Shown here one piece after another: positions 25,046 to 32,898 of a DNA stretch of 64,000 nucleotides (position 1 is its first letter; each line of letters starts with the position of its first letter). The stretch comes from JANOSH01 sp031415695 (GTDB taxonomy: Bacteria; Actinomycetota; Acidimicrobiia; Acidimicrobiales; Ilumatobacteraceae), in the NCBI GenBank assembly GCA_031415695.1, contig JANOSH010000047.1, forward strand, positions 248,001 to 312,000, in the 5' to 3' direction. The notes beneath the pieces are model-generated. The model did no database searches. It was not told the origin of the DNA and saw nothing but the letters and a program-made list of their open reading frames with translations. The translations under genes and the position numbers were made by a program.

Positions 25046-25851
25046 GCAAGCTCGCCATCGACGCACTGCGCGCCGAACGCCAACTCGTGTTGGACCTGGC
25101 TGCCACGTTGAACCCGGCCGATTGGGAGACCCCAAGCGACTGCGCGGGTTGGCGCGTCCAAGATGTCATTGCCCACATGGCCGCAACGTTTCACGGTATT
25201 GCCGACCCGTCGTCGAACGGCGATGGCGACCCGGGCACCAATGATGCTGAGAAGTTGGCCGAGATCCCTGTTGGGGTGCGACGATCGTGGTCCTCGGCCG
25301 ATGTACTGAGCGAGTACAGCGAGTGGAGCGCCAAGGCCATCGACGCGCTCGCCAGCATGCAAGAACCGCCGCTCGCCGACATGGTCATTCCACTTGCAAA
25401 CCTTGGCAGCCACCCCATGCACATCCTGGCCAATGCCTTGGTCTTCGACCACTACTGCCACCTGCGCCACGATCTCTTGGCCCCGCATGGGCCGCTCGAA
25501 CGGGCCGAGCTAGCATCCGACGACCTGCGGCTACGACCAACGATGGACTGGATGTTGGCCGGGCTTCCCCAAATGTGCGCCGATGCGTTACGGGTCGTAG
25601 ATCGACCAATCAACCTGGTGTTCTCGGGTCCTGGGGGAGGGCAGTACACGCTGTGTCCCGCCGCGCCCGAGGATGAGTTCACTCGCCTGGTCAATGGCGT
25701 CGACCCGTCGTCGGCTGCCACCGTCGAATCGACGGCCCACGACTTTGTGTGTTGGGGAACCCAGCGTCGGTCGTGGCGTGATCTGGGTGTGAAGGTAACC
25801 GGCGACGTCGACTACGCCGCGCTTGTACTCGACGCCATCAACGTGATCTGA
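25042..25851 (+). CDS. DinB/maleylpyruvate-isomerase-family protein
   Basis: 269 aa; N-terminal MDMPI-like bundle with SDCAGWRVQDVIAHMAATFH (first His pair) and a later ALVFDHYCHLRHDLL (second metal site), followed by a C-terminal domain containing LVFSGPGGGQYTLCP. The pattern recalls the TIGR03083/03084 actinobacterial families (recalled). A GTG start overlaps the upstream stop. It ends the operon, and its last 40 bp overlap the convergent MFS gene. Confidence 0.78.
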   Translation: MSKLAIDALRAERQLVLDLAATLNPADWETPSDCAGWRVQDVIAHMAATFHGIADPSSNGDGDPGTNDAEKLAEIPVGVRRSWSSADVLSEYSEWSAKAIDALASMQEPPLADMVIPLANLGSHPMHILANALVFDHYCHLRHDLLAPHGPLERAELASDDLRLRPTMDWMLAGLPQMCADALRVVDRPINLVFSGPGGGQYTLCPAAPEDEFTRLVNGVDPSSAATVESTAHDFVCWGTQRRSWRDLGVKVTGDVDYAALVLDAINVI

Positions 25852-27092
25852 GGCTCGTTGTCAGCCTCGGGTTGGCGTATCTGCAGAACGCCCACCGCCG
25901 CAACCATGCAGCTCACACCGGAGAGAATCCAGGCCAGGCTGTAGCTGCCGGTGGCGTCACGAATGTAACCCGCTCCCCATGCCGCTATCGACGCACCTAT
26001 CTGATGCCCGGCGAACACCCAGCCGTAGCCGATAGTGGCCCACTTTGGCCCGAACACATCGGCGCACAGCCGGATGGTGGGGGGCACGGTAGCCACCCAA
26101 TCCAAGCCGTAGAACACAATGAATCCCCACAGCGGCAAACTGCCAGCCGACAACGCCCGTTCGAGAACGAACAAAGACAGGCCCCGCAGGCCGTAATAGA
26201 AGAACAGCAGACGGCGAGGGTCGACGCGGTCGGTGAGCCAGCCCGACAACAACGTTCCGCCGATATCGAGCACGCCGATGGCCGTGAGGTAGCCGGCGGC
26301 TGAGCGGCTGCTAAAGCCGTGGTCGCCCGAGGCCGACAAGAAATGGGTGCCAATGAGGCCGTTCGTCGACAGTCCGCACACTAGAAAGCTTCCGAAAAGC
26401 AGCCAGAACGCGCCGCTGCGACGCACGACACCAAGCCCTTCGAAGGCCGTACCAATCGGATTGGGCGGGGAAGCGGGGGAGTGGTGGCCAGGCGGGGCAC
26501 CGTAGGCAGTGACGCCGATATCTTCCGGGCGGTTGCGGATGAGCAGAACCAGTGGAGTGGCACTAACGGCGCCGATGCAGACCGCCCAGGGAACACTGCG
26601 CCATCCACTCGTTTCCACCAGACGCGTGAGCACCTGAAGAAACACGATTTGCCCGCTCGCTACCGAGGCTTGGAACAGCCCTGTGACCAACCCGCGTTTG
26701 GCAACGAACCATCGGTTGGCGATAGCTGCACCAAGGACCGACGCCAGTGCTCCTGACCCAAGGCCGACGAGCACTCCCCAGGTCAGCCACAGGTGCCAGA
26801 CCTGGGTTGCTTGGGCCGAGAGCCCGGCGCCAATGGCGATGGTTACGAGGGCCGCTGGTATCACTTTTCGCAGACCAAACGTGGCGATAAGCGCCGCCGA
26901 GAAGGGGCCCATCAGGCCATACAGCAACACGCTGATCGCTGCGGCGATCGAGACGTCGCCCCGGCTCCAACCGTTTGCCTGCTCGAGCGGTCCGATCATG
27001 ACGGCGATACCGGAACGAAAACCTGCGCCCAACGTGAGCACGAGGGCGCCGGCGACCAACACCACCCAGGCATAATGGAAACGTCGCATCAC
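25812..27092 (-). CDS. Major facilitator superfamily transporter
   Basis: 426 aa with about 12 hydrophobic helices and the loop motif FGLRKVIPA between helices 2 and 3. It resembles oxalate/formate-antiporter-like and monocarboxylate-type MFS proteins (FHYAWVVLVAGALVLTLGAG start). The GTG at 27092 is kept because a TAGACA box lies at -12 to -7; an ATG 3 nt later is an alternative. It overlaps the convergent catabolic operon's last gene by 40 bp. Substrate unknown, perhaps an organic acid related to that operon. Confidence 0.85.
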   Translation of the reverse strand: MMRRFHYAWVVLVAGALVLTLGAGFRSGIAVMIGPLEQANGWSRGDVSIAAAISVLLYGLMGPFSAALIATFGLRKVIPAALVTIAIGAGLSAQATQVWHLWLTWGVLVGLGSGALASVLGAAIANRWFVAKRGLVTGLFQASVASGQIVFLQVLTRLVETSGWRSVPWAVCIGAVSATPLVLLIRNRPEDIGVTAYGAPPGHHSPASPPNPIGTAFEGLGVVRRSGAFWLLFGSFLVCGLSTNGLIGTHFLSASGDHGFSSRSAAGYLTAIGVLDIGGTLLSGWLTDRVDPRRLLFFYYGLRGLSLFVLERALSAGSLPLWGFIVFYGLDWVATVPPTIRLCADVFGPKWATIGYGWVFAGHQIGASIAAWGAGYIRDATGSYSLAWILSGVSCMVAAVGVLQIRQPEADNEPQITLMASSTSAA

Positions 27093-27098
27093 GGCCCA

Positions 27099-27104
27099 TG
27101 TCTA
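27099..27104 (-). promoter_or_regulatory. Possible -10 box of a leaderless promoter
   Basis: TAGACA on the minus strand at -12 to -7 from the GTG at 27092; the last base departs from TANNNT. Confidence 0.35.
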
Positions 27105-27137
27105 GCCGATAGCTGCGGGGCAGTGATGGTGGGCCGA

Positions 27138-27143
27138 TAGCAT
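27138..27143 (+). promoter_or_regulatory. -10 box of a leaderless promoter
   Basis: TAGCAT at -13 to -8 from the GTG at 27151. Confidence 0.55.
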
Positions 27144-27150
27144 CGGCCCC

Positions 27151-28083
27151 GTGGATACCGTAATCATCGTCGTGTTCGTGCTGTTCGCTCTGCTAGTAGC
27201 GACATCGGTCGCTACCGTGCAGCAGGGAACCGTGGCGGTTACCACCGTGTTCGGCAAGTACCGCCGTGTTCTTCCGCCGGGCCTCAACTTCAAGATTCCC
27301 CTCGTTGAGCGCGTGCGCCAGCGAGTCAGCATCCAGAACCGCTCGGTCGAGTTGCAGTTCCAAGCCATTACCCAGGACCAGGCCAACGTGTACTTCACGG
27401 CAATGGTTTTGTATTCGGTCCTCGACCAGACCGAAGAGACCATCAAGAATGTCGCCTTCAAGTTTGTCGACGCCAACAACTTCATGCAGGCCCTCGTGCG
27501 TTCCATCGAAGGAACAATCCGCTCGTACGTGGGAGGGCGACGCCAGGCCGAGATTCTCGGGCTGCGCGGCGAAATCATTCTGCACGTAAAAGACGAACTC
27601 GATGGCGTGCTTGAGCAGTGGGGCTATCACCTCATCGACCTGCAGGTGAACGACATCACCTTCGATCAGGTGATCACTGCGTCAATGGCACAGGTCGTAG
27701 CGTCGTCCAACCTGAAACTTGCCGCCACCAACGAGGGCGAGGCGTTACTTATCCGGCGAACCAAAGAAGCCGAAGCGGAAGGTTCCGCCATTCGAATTGC
27801 GGCGCAGGCCGAACGCGAGGCATCGCAACTCCGGGGCCAGGGTGTGGCGCTGTTCCGTAGGGAGGTAGCGCTCGGCATGGCTAGCGCAGCATCGACAATG
27901 AGCGAGGCACACCTCGACCCCACGTTCATCCTGTTCTCGATGTGGACCGAGGCACTTCGACACTTCGCAGCCGAAGGCAAGGGCAACACCATCTTCCTCG
28001 ACGGCTCAGTCGACGGCATGGAGCGAAACCTTCGCGAAATGATGTCGGTCCAAGGCCCAAAGCTCCCGCCGCCCAAGGGGTAG
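27151..28083 (+). CDS. SPFH/Band-7 (stomatin/prohibitin-like) membrane protein
   Basis: 310 aa: one N-terminal membrane helix (residues ~4-22), then the SPFH domain (QQGTVAVTTVFGKYRRVLPP, GLNFKIPLVERVRQRVS, TQDQANVYFTAMVLYSV), a coiled-coil rich in Ala/Glu (residues ~185-235) and a short C-terminal tail. Such proteins form membrane-microdomain oligomers or scaffold proteases. GTG start with a leaderless -10 box. No nfeD-type partner gene is adjacent, so this one is alone. Confidence 0.88.
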   Translation: MDTVIIVVFVLFALLVATSVATVQQGTVAVTTVFGKYRRVLPPGLNFKIPLVERVRQRVSIQNRSVELQFQAITQDQANVYFTAMVLYSVLDQTEETIKNVAFKFVDANNFMQALVRSIEGTIRSYVGGRRQAEILGLRGEIILHVKDELDGVLEQWGYHLIDLQVNDITFDQVITASMAQVVASSNLKLAATNEGEALLIRRTKEAEAEGSAIRIAAQAEREASQLRGQGVALFRREVALGMASAASTMSEAHLDPTFILFSMWTEALRHFAAEGKGNTIFLDGSVDGMERNLREMMSVQGPKLPPPKG

Positions 28084-28151
28084 AGGCGGGCAGACGCAAC
28101 TGGACGGGGGGTACCGATGAAACGTAGCGGGCCAACGTTCTTTGGAGCGGA

Positions 28152-28997
28152 TCAACGTTGTGTACCAACACCGAAACGCTCCAAAGCAGTCCGTGCTCGT
28201 GCCCATTCGTGGGCGGCGGCGGATCCTACCCAGGCAATGGCGTTAGATAACGCCCGGCGGTAGTTGGGATCGGAGTAGGTGTTCGGGCTGTCGCCGAATT
28301 GCAGGTACACCACGGGGGAGTTGCCAGCGTTCTTGGCCCACGCCACCAGCTGACTGCCCCGAGGATGAGTCCAGCCGTCGTTGCTGTTGCGGGCGCCTCG
28401 AATGGCGAGATCGGCTGAGTAGAACGCCGAAGGGTCGCCCATGTCGAACGTCGTACGCATCAACGGCACGACGGAGTCCTCAAACACCGGATACAGATAC
28501 AATTCGTCGGTGATCTCAAAGCCGTCGCCGAGACCCGCGCATACCGGGTGGCTAGCGTCGAGAACCTCGACCTGATGGGTGACATCGAACCGGTAACCCG
28601 AATCGGGATACGCCACGCCACGAAGCGTCGCGGGCTGATAGTGAAACCGACCGCCGACAATCTCGGCGTATTCGGGCCATACGGGCCAGCCTGCCACGGC
28701 GTGATGGAGAAAGACCAGGCCCTTGCCTTCCGCTACGAGCGCCTCGAACCCGGCAACGTAGTCGGGAGGCGGTGATGCAAACTCGGTCGGCGGATCGCTG
28801 CGCGTGAAGCGAATGCCCGGCATGTCGTACATGACAATGACATCGAATCCTGCTGCGCGCTCGGGGTGAAATAGCGCTTGCGCCGCCGGCTGTTCAACGT
28901 GCGTCCATTCGATGTCTCGGTTGGCGTCGAAGACATCGAAGAACGCCTGCTTGTCGAAGGGGTGGCCCTTGGTAACGAGCAGCACCCGCAGAGTCAT
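28152..28997 (-). CDS. ThuA-domain protein
   Basis: 281-aa ThuA-like protein: RVLLVTKGHPFDKQAFFDVF, FDVIVMYDMPGI, GKGLVFLHHAVAGWPVWPEY, RFHYQPATLRG, FEITDELYLYPVF and VVYLQFGDSPNTYSDPNYRR. Enzymatic role is unsettled for the family. It begins 7 nt after the 66-aa protein gene, so it is the last gene of the Rieske operon. The pairing of a ThuA protein with a ring hydroxylase is unusual. Confidence 0.82.
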   Translation of the reverse strand: MTLRVLLVTKGHPFDKQAFFDVFDANRDIEWTHVEQPAAQALFHPERAAGFDVIVMYDMPGIRFTRSDPPTEFASPPPDYVAGFEALVAEGKGLVFLHHAVAGWPVWPEYAEIVGGRFHYQPATLRGVAYPDSGYRFDVTHQVEVLDASHPVCAGLGDGFEITDELYLYPVFEDSVVPLMRTTFDMGDPSAFYSADLAIRGARNSNDGWTHPRGSQLVAWAKNAGNSPVVYLQFGDSPNTYSDPNYRRALSNAIAWVGSAAAHEWARARTALERFGVGTQR

Positions 28998-29004
28998 GAA
29001 CTAC

Positions 29005-29205
29005 CTAGGACACACGGTGGCTTCGAGACAATGGGCCACCGATCCAATTGCAGAATTGCGGATCGGCCTCAAGCAAGACGCCCGATACCCATTCGCCCGT
29101 CCTCTTGAATGTGCCGGTTCGACCGTCGTTCGTCGACACGAGGATGTTGCCATGGCCATCTTGTTCGTAGTGAAACCCAGTAAAGGGGTGGAACAAACCG
29201 TTCAT
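29005..29205 (-). CDS. 66-aa protein of unknown function, coupled to Rieske oxygenase
   Basis: 66 aa beginning MNGLFHPFTGFHYEQDGHGN. It is compact and rich in aromatic and acidic residues, with a single Cys in FCNWIGGPLS, and has no signal or membrane segment. The ATG overlaps the Rieske stop (ATGA) and the stop lies 7 nt before the ThuA start, so it is a genuine coupled gene. I do not recognise the family. A small subunit, chaperone or electron-transfer adaptor for the oxygenase is possible (inference). Confidence 0.75.
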   Translation of the reverse strand: MNGLFHPFTGFHYEQDGHGNILVSTNDGRTGTFKRTGEWVSGVLLEADPQFCNWIGGPLSRSHRVS

Positions 29206-30554
29206 CCCAGCACCCACTCGTCGAGCTTTTGGTTCAGCCAACGAACCTTGGATTCCTGATAGTTGCCGAGGGTGACACCGGGCTTGAACGTGGCTTCAAG
29301 GCCCCGTTGCATGTTCGGCATGTTATAGAGATCCTGATCGAACACCTTGCCTAACAGCCCAAGTTCGGATGCTGCGGAGAACGTTTCATCGTCAGTGAGC
29401 CAGCGAGTTTTGAATGGCGGCGGACGCTCGCCTTGGAAGGGCGATAGGAACAGCACTTCCATAATGCCCTTGCGATGGTCGTTGCCGTACGGGCGGAACC
29501 GGTAGACAATGCGATTGAACGCGCCCCACGGGTGGAAATTGGGGAACAAGGTGTAGTCGATGGAGTCCATCAACTCGGCGTCGCTCATTCGTTCGGCTCG
29601 TTCGCCGCCAGCTTCCTTCCAACGGGTACGCCCCATTGCCGCGGCGAGCGCCCGCATGGACTCGCCCTCGGGAACCGTGACTGGCAATTCCTGATCGGTG
29701 CGGATGTCGAGCATGGCCCGCAACATCTGGTCCTCGGTAGGCGCCCACCCCAACAGCGGGCTCGGCGTGCCGCCGGGGGTGATGACCCGCGCCATGTTCT
29801 CGCCGATGTCGACCTGGCTGTTGGTATCGCCAAGGTAGGGGAGCACTTCGGGATGGGTTCCGCTCACGTGATACGCCTCGCAAAATGCCTCTTGGATGAG
29901 CTTCCAGTTGGCATCGATGACCTTGGCGACGCGGAACTCGATATACGCGTTTTCGAGATCCCAGTCGGCGAATTCGTCCTTCATCTCGGCGATGAATTCC
30001 GCAAACGGTGCCGCCGATTGATCGGGGTTGATAAACACAAAGCCCGCCCACGTTGCCACCTGGCACTCGTACAGATGGAACTCGTCGGTCTCGACATGAG
30101 GGAAGTCCCACCGGGCCGGCACGTCGGCAAGTTCGCCACCGAGCGTCCAGGCAAAACCGTGGAACGCGCAGCGCATCTCACTGCAGTTGCCGTCGTAATC
30201 CTTCAACCGTCGCCCCCGGTGCAAGCACGCATTCGGGTAGCTCTTGATGGACATGTCGGGCTGGCGCATGACGATGAACGACAACTGGGCGATCTCGTAG
30301 ACGTGATAGTCACCCGGGTTAGGAATTTCCTCCTCGCGACACGCAAACTGCCACACACGCTTCCACAGCCGTTCGACTTCTTTGTCGTGATAGTCCTTGC
30401 TGATGTACCGATCGATCGACATATCGTCGCTACCGAGGTAGCGGGGGTACTCTCGTCGCAAGGCGACGGGCACCGGCTTGGTGTCGGCATCGAGCAGTTG
30501 CTGATAGGTGATTCCCGGTGAACGGGCCACGCCTGGTTCGGCTTGCATGGTCAT
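29202..30554 (-). CDS. Rieske non-haem iron ring-hydroxylating oxygenase, large subunit
   Basis: 450 aa. The Rieske [2Fe-2S] site is Cys110-x-His112 (ACLHRGR) and Cys129-x2-His132 (CAFHGF), with residues in the right spacing. The catalytic-iron region has the bridging-Asp-type DANWKLIQEAFCEAYHVS segment with His229 and His234. Such enzymes hydroxylate or demethylate aromatic, steroid or amine substrates with help from a reductase. No reductase or beta subunit is encoded beside it, so it may be an alpha-only type. ATGA overlap links it to the ABM gene before and the 66-aa gene after. Substrate unknown. Confidence 0.92.
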   Translation of the reverse strand: MTMQAEPGVARSPGITYQQLLDADTKPVPVALRREYPRYLGSDDMSIDRYISKDYHDKEVERLWKRVWQFACREEEIPNPGDYHVYEIAQLSFIVMRQPDMSIKSYPNACLHRGRRLKDYDGNCSEMRCAFHGFAWTLGGELADVPARWDFPHVETDEFHLYECQVATWAGFVFINPDQSAAPFAEFIAEMKDEFADWDLENAYIEFRVAKVIDANWKLIQEAFCEAYHVSGTHPEVLPYLGDTNSQVDIGENMARVITPGGTPSPLLGWAPTEDQMLRAMLDIRTDQELPVTVPEGESMRALAAAMGRTRWKEAGGERAERMSDAELMDSIDYTLFPNFHPWGAFNRIVYRFRPYGNDHRKGIMEVLFLSPFQGERPPPFKTRWLTDDETFSAASELGLLGKVFDQDLYNMPNMQRGLEATFKPGVTLGNYQESKVRWLNQKLDEWVLG

Positions 30555-30913
30555 TGTGTCGCTCCCTCGCTGGTGAAGAAATCGGCTCTGGGCGTATGCG
30601 TCGGGTCGTACACCGGCTCGCTGAGGTCACAGCGGTACTTGCGGTTGTCGGCACCGGCCATACCGGCGGCGCGCAAGGTAGCACCCATGTTGAAGTAATT
30701 CTCGTGCTTGAAATGAGCGGCCAAGGTCGCTTCGTCGTCCCAGAGTTCATAGACCTGTATGCGGCCAGGCACGCACGGGTCGGGGGAGAAGCAGTAGGCG
30801 CGACAGCCAGGTTCGTCGTCTCGAGTGGCTTGCTGGAGCGGGCGACAACGGTCCATCACGTCGTTGATCGTGCTGGGATCAGCAAGATCAATGGTGCCAG
30901 CGATGATGATCAC
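30551..30913 (-). CDS. ABM-fold (putative quinol) monooxygenase
   Basis: 120 aa, ferredoxin-like dimeric alpha-beta barrel: IIIAGTIDLADPSTINDVMD, DDEPGCRAYCFSPDPC and QVYELWDDEATLAAHF are the classical ABM/YgiN pattern. Members oxidise quinols or act in polyketide and haem chemistry without added cofactor. A GTG start follows AAGGAG. First gene of the Rieske operon (stop overlaps the Rieske ATG), so it may act on the hydroxylated product. Confidence 0.85.
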   Translation of the reverse strand: MIIIAGTIDLADPSTINDVMDRCRPLQQATRDDEPGCRAYCFSPDPCVPGRIQVYELWDDEATLAAHFKHENYFNMGATLRAAGMAGADNRKYRCDLSEPVYDPTHTPRADFFTSEGATQ

Positions 30914-30932
30914 GATGCTCCTTCAAGAATTA

Positions 30933-30952
30933 ACTAGCGAGTGATTTCTAGT
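30933..30952. promoter_or_regulatory. Inverted repeat in the divergent Rieske/dehydrogenase promoter region
   Basis: ACTAG-N10-CTAGT, with an internal near-palindrome ACTAGCGAGT. It lies 20-39 bp upstream of the ABM start and about 60 bp from the divergent dehydrogenase start. Size and position fit an operator of a TetR-type repressor; no such regulator is encoded next to it. Confidence 0.4.
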
Positions 30953-30993
30953 ATGACAGCCGCTCGATAGCGAGTTCTCACCGGAGCCTGACC

Positions 30994-30999
30994 TACCCT
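30994..30999 (+). promoter_or_regulatory. -10 box of a leaderless promoter
   Basis: TACCCT at -13 to -8 from the ATG at 31007. Confidence 0.5.
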
Positions 31000-31006
31000 C
31001 GCCGTC

Positions 31007-32038
31007 ATGCACGCTGCAGTCATTACTGGCAAGGGCCGCCTGGAAATCATCGACGTACCCGAGCCGGTTCCAGAACCAGGCGGTGTAGTTGTCGATATCG
31101 AGTACTGCGGGGTGTGCGGCACCGATATTCATGCGTTTCAGTCCGACAATCCGTACAACCCGGCCATTTGTGGGCACGAATGGACAGGGGTGCTCTCGGC
31201 AGTGGCTTCCGATGTGCGCTCTGTCACCGAGGGCGACCGCGTGGTCGTGAGCGTGCCACCCGCGTGCGGCCGTTGCTCGGCCTGCAGTGCCGGTCAGACC
31301 AAGTGGTGTACCACGGTGTTCCTCGCCGCCACCGGCCGAGACCTGGGAGCGCCGCGCCACGGCGGGTTCGCACCGCAGTTGGCCATTCCGTCCGGCCGTG
31401 TCCTGAAGGCGAACCCGGCGCTCAGTTCGCTTCAGGCCGCGCAGATCGAACCGGCGACGGTAGCGTTTCATGCCGTCAGCCGCAGCGGTCTACGCCTCGG
31501 CGACGTGGCCGTCATTCAGGGAGCAGGGCCCATCGGGCTTACGACAATGCAGTGGGTCAAAGCCCGGGGTGCCGGAGTGATCATCGCCATCGAGCCGAAC
31601 GATCAACGCCGCCAGCTCGCGCTCGACCTGGGCGCGACGCATGCGCTCACCCCCGCCGAGGCAGGCCCCGCCATCCTTGAAGCCACGCGGGGCCTCGGTG
31701 CCGACATTGTGTACGAATGTGTCGGGCGGGCCTTCGCCATTCAGGCCGCCGCGAACCTGGTTCGACGAGGTGGCGAAATGTGCATGGTCGGTGTGTCCGA
31801 TACCAACGCCGAGATCGTGCCCGTGTCATGGCTCATCAAGGAACTCACCGTCACGTCGTCGCTGGCGTACACACACGATGACTTCGACAAAACTATGGGT
31901 ATGGTGGTCGATGGGCGGGTGCTTCTAGAGCCGATGCATTCGCTCACCGTCGGACTCGATGGCCTGGGCGACGCTCTCGCCGACCTGGGTAGCGGTACCA
32001 GTATCCAGACCAAAGTACTCGTGGACCCGAGGATCTGA
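31007..32038 (+). CDS. Zinc-binding alcohol/polyol dehydrogenase (MDR)
   Basis: 343-aa medium-chain dehydrogenase. Catalytic zinc ligands are Cys37 (CGVCGTD) and His57-Glu58 (CGHEW); the structural zinc lobe is CGRCSACSAGQTKWC; the Rossmann motif is QGAGPIGL near residue 171. Resembles sorbitol/threonine/2,3-butanediol-type dehydrogenases. Leaderless start. The TIM-barrel gene follows after 1 nt, pointing to a sugar- or polyol-like substrate. Confidence 0.9.
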   Translation: MHAAVITGKGRLEIIDVPEPVPEPGGVVVDIEYCGVCGTDIHAFQSDNPYNPAICGHEWTGVLSAVASDVRSVTEGDRVVVSVPPACGRCSACSAGQTKWCTTVFLAATGRDLGAPRHGGFAPQLAIPSGRVLKANPALSSLQAAQIEPATVAFHAVSRSGLRLGDVAVIQGAGPIGLTTMQWVKARGAGVIIAIEPNDQRRQLALDLGATHALTPAEAGPAILEATRGLGADIVYECVGRAFAIQAAANLVRRGGEMCMVGVSDTNAEIVPVSWLIKELTVTSSLAYTHDDFDKTMGMVVDGRVLLEPMHSLTVGLDGLGDALADLGSGTSIQTKVLVDPRI

Positions 32039-32039
32039 C

Positions 32040-32894
32040 ATGGCCAAACAACCCCGCTCACTCGGCGGTAACGACCTGGTGCTCTCGCATATGTCGCTCG
32101 ACCGCAGTCACCCCATCGAAGACCGCATCGCCTCGGCCGCCGCTGCCGGGTTCGACGCCATTGGCCTATTCCTCATGGACTACGACCGGTTGAAGAAGGA
32201 AGGAAAATCCGCCGCCTACCTTCACGAACTGCTGGCGAAATACGACATCTGCTTGGCCGAGATCGAAGTCATACAAGGATGGGCCGGGAACGCCGCCGCC
32301 CTCGAACGATGTGCTTACCTTGAAACACTGGCATGGGAAATGGCCGACGAATTCGAATGCCGCTACCTACAGGTGATCGGCCCATTCGAAGGAACCATGG
32401 CTGAGGCCGCAGTCGCATTCGGGGGAGTGTGCGACCGAGCAGGCGAACACGGGCTCGTCGTCGGCCTGGAATTCCTGCCGTTCACCAATATCTACAACGC
32501 CCGCGATGCCCGGCACATCGCGCAAGCCGCCGACCGCCCTAACGGCGGACTGTGCGTCGATATCTGGCACCACACCCGAGGCAGCAACGACCTAACCATG
32601 ATCGCCGACCTTCCGCCCGAACTGGTGAAAGGTATCCAGATGAGCGACGGGCCGCGTGAACCGGTTTGGCCCAACGACTATTACAACGACTGCCTACGAA
32701 CCCGGCTCGCACCCGGCGAAGGCGACTTCGACGTGCACGGTTTCGTCACCACGCTCATCGCCACGGGGTGCAACATCCCCTGGTCGCTAGAGGTATGCAA
32801 CGACGACGTATGGGGCCACCCCGGGGGAGAACACGCCAAACGCTGCGCCGACGGCATGCGCGCCGCGTTGGCGTTGGCCACGGCCGGAAGCTAA
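32040..32894 (+). CDS. TIM-barrel sugar-phosphate isomerase/epimerase-like protein
   Basis: 284-aa xylose-isomerase-like TIM barrel. Metal-site strands are visible: GLEFLPF (Glu), CVDIWHH (Asp/His), GIQMSDG (Asp) and PWSLEVCND (Glu). Related enzymes isomerise or dehydrate sugars and inosose (IolE/hydroxypyruvate-isomerase-like). It starts 1 nt after the zinc dehydrogenase stop. Together they could oxidise and isomerise a polyol. Convergent with the propeller lipoprotein gene, whose stop is 4 bp away. Confidence 0.85.
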   Translation: MAKQPRSLGGNDLVLSHMSLDRSHPIEDRIASAAAAGFDAIGLFLMDYDRLKKEGKSAAYLHELLAKYDICLAEIEVIQGWAGNAAALERCAYLETLAWEMADEFECRYLQVIGPFEGTMAEAAVAFGGVCDRAGEHGLVVGLEFLPFTNIYNARDARHIAQAADRPNGGLCVDIWHHTRGSNDLTMIADLPPELVKGIQMSDGPREPVWPNDYYNDCLRTRLAPGEGDFDVHGFVTTLIATGCNIPWSLEVCNDDVWGHPGGEHAKRCADGMRAALALATAGS

Positions 32895-32898
32895 GCGC

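Noticed and set aside
29475..30521. Long plus-strand open frame (348 codons) opposite the Rieske gene
   Set aside because: Antisense shadow of a high-GC gene; composition is unlike a folded protein and the opposite strand encodes a clear Rieske enzyme.
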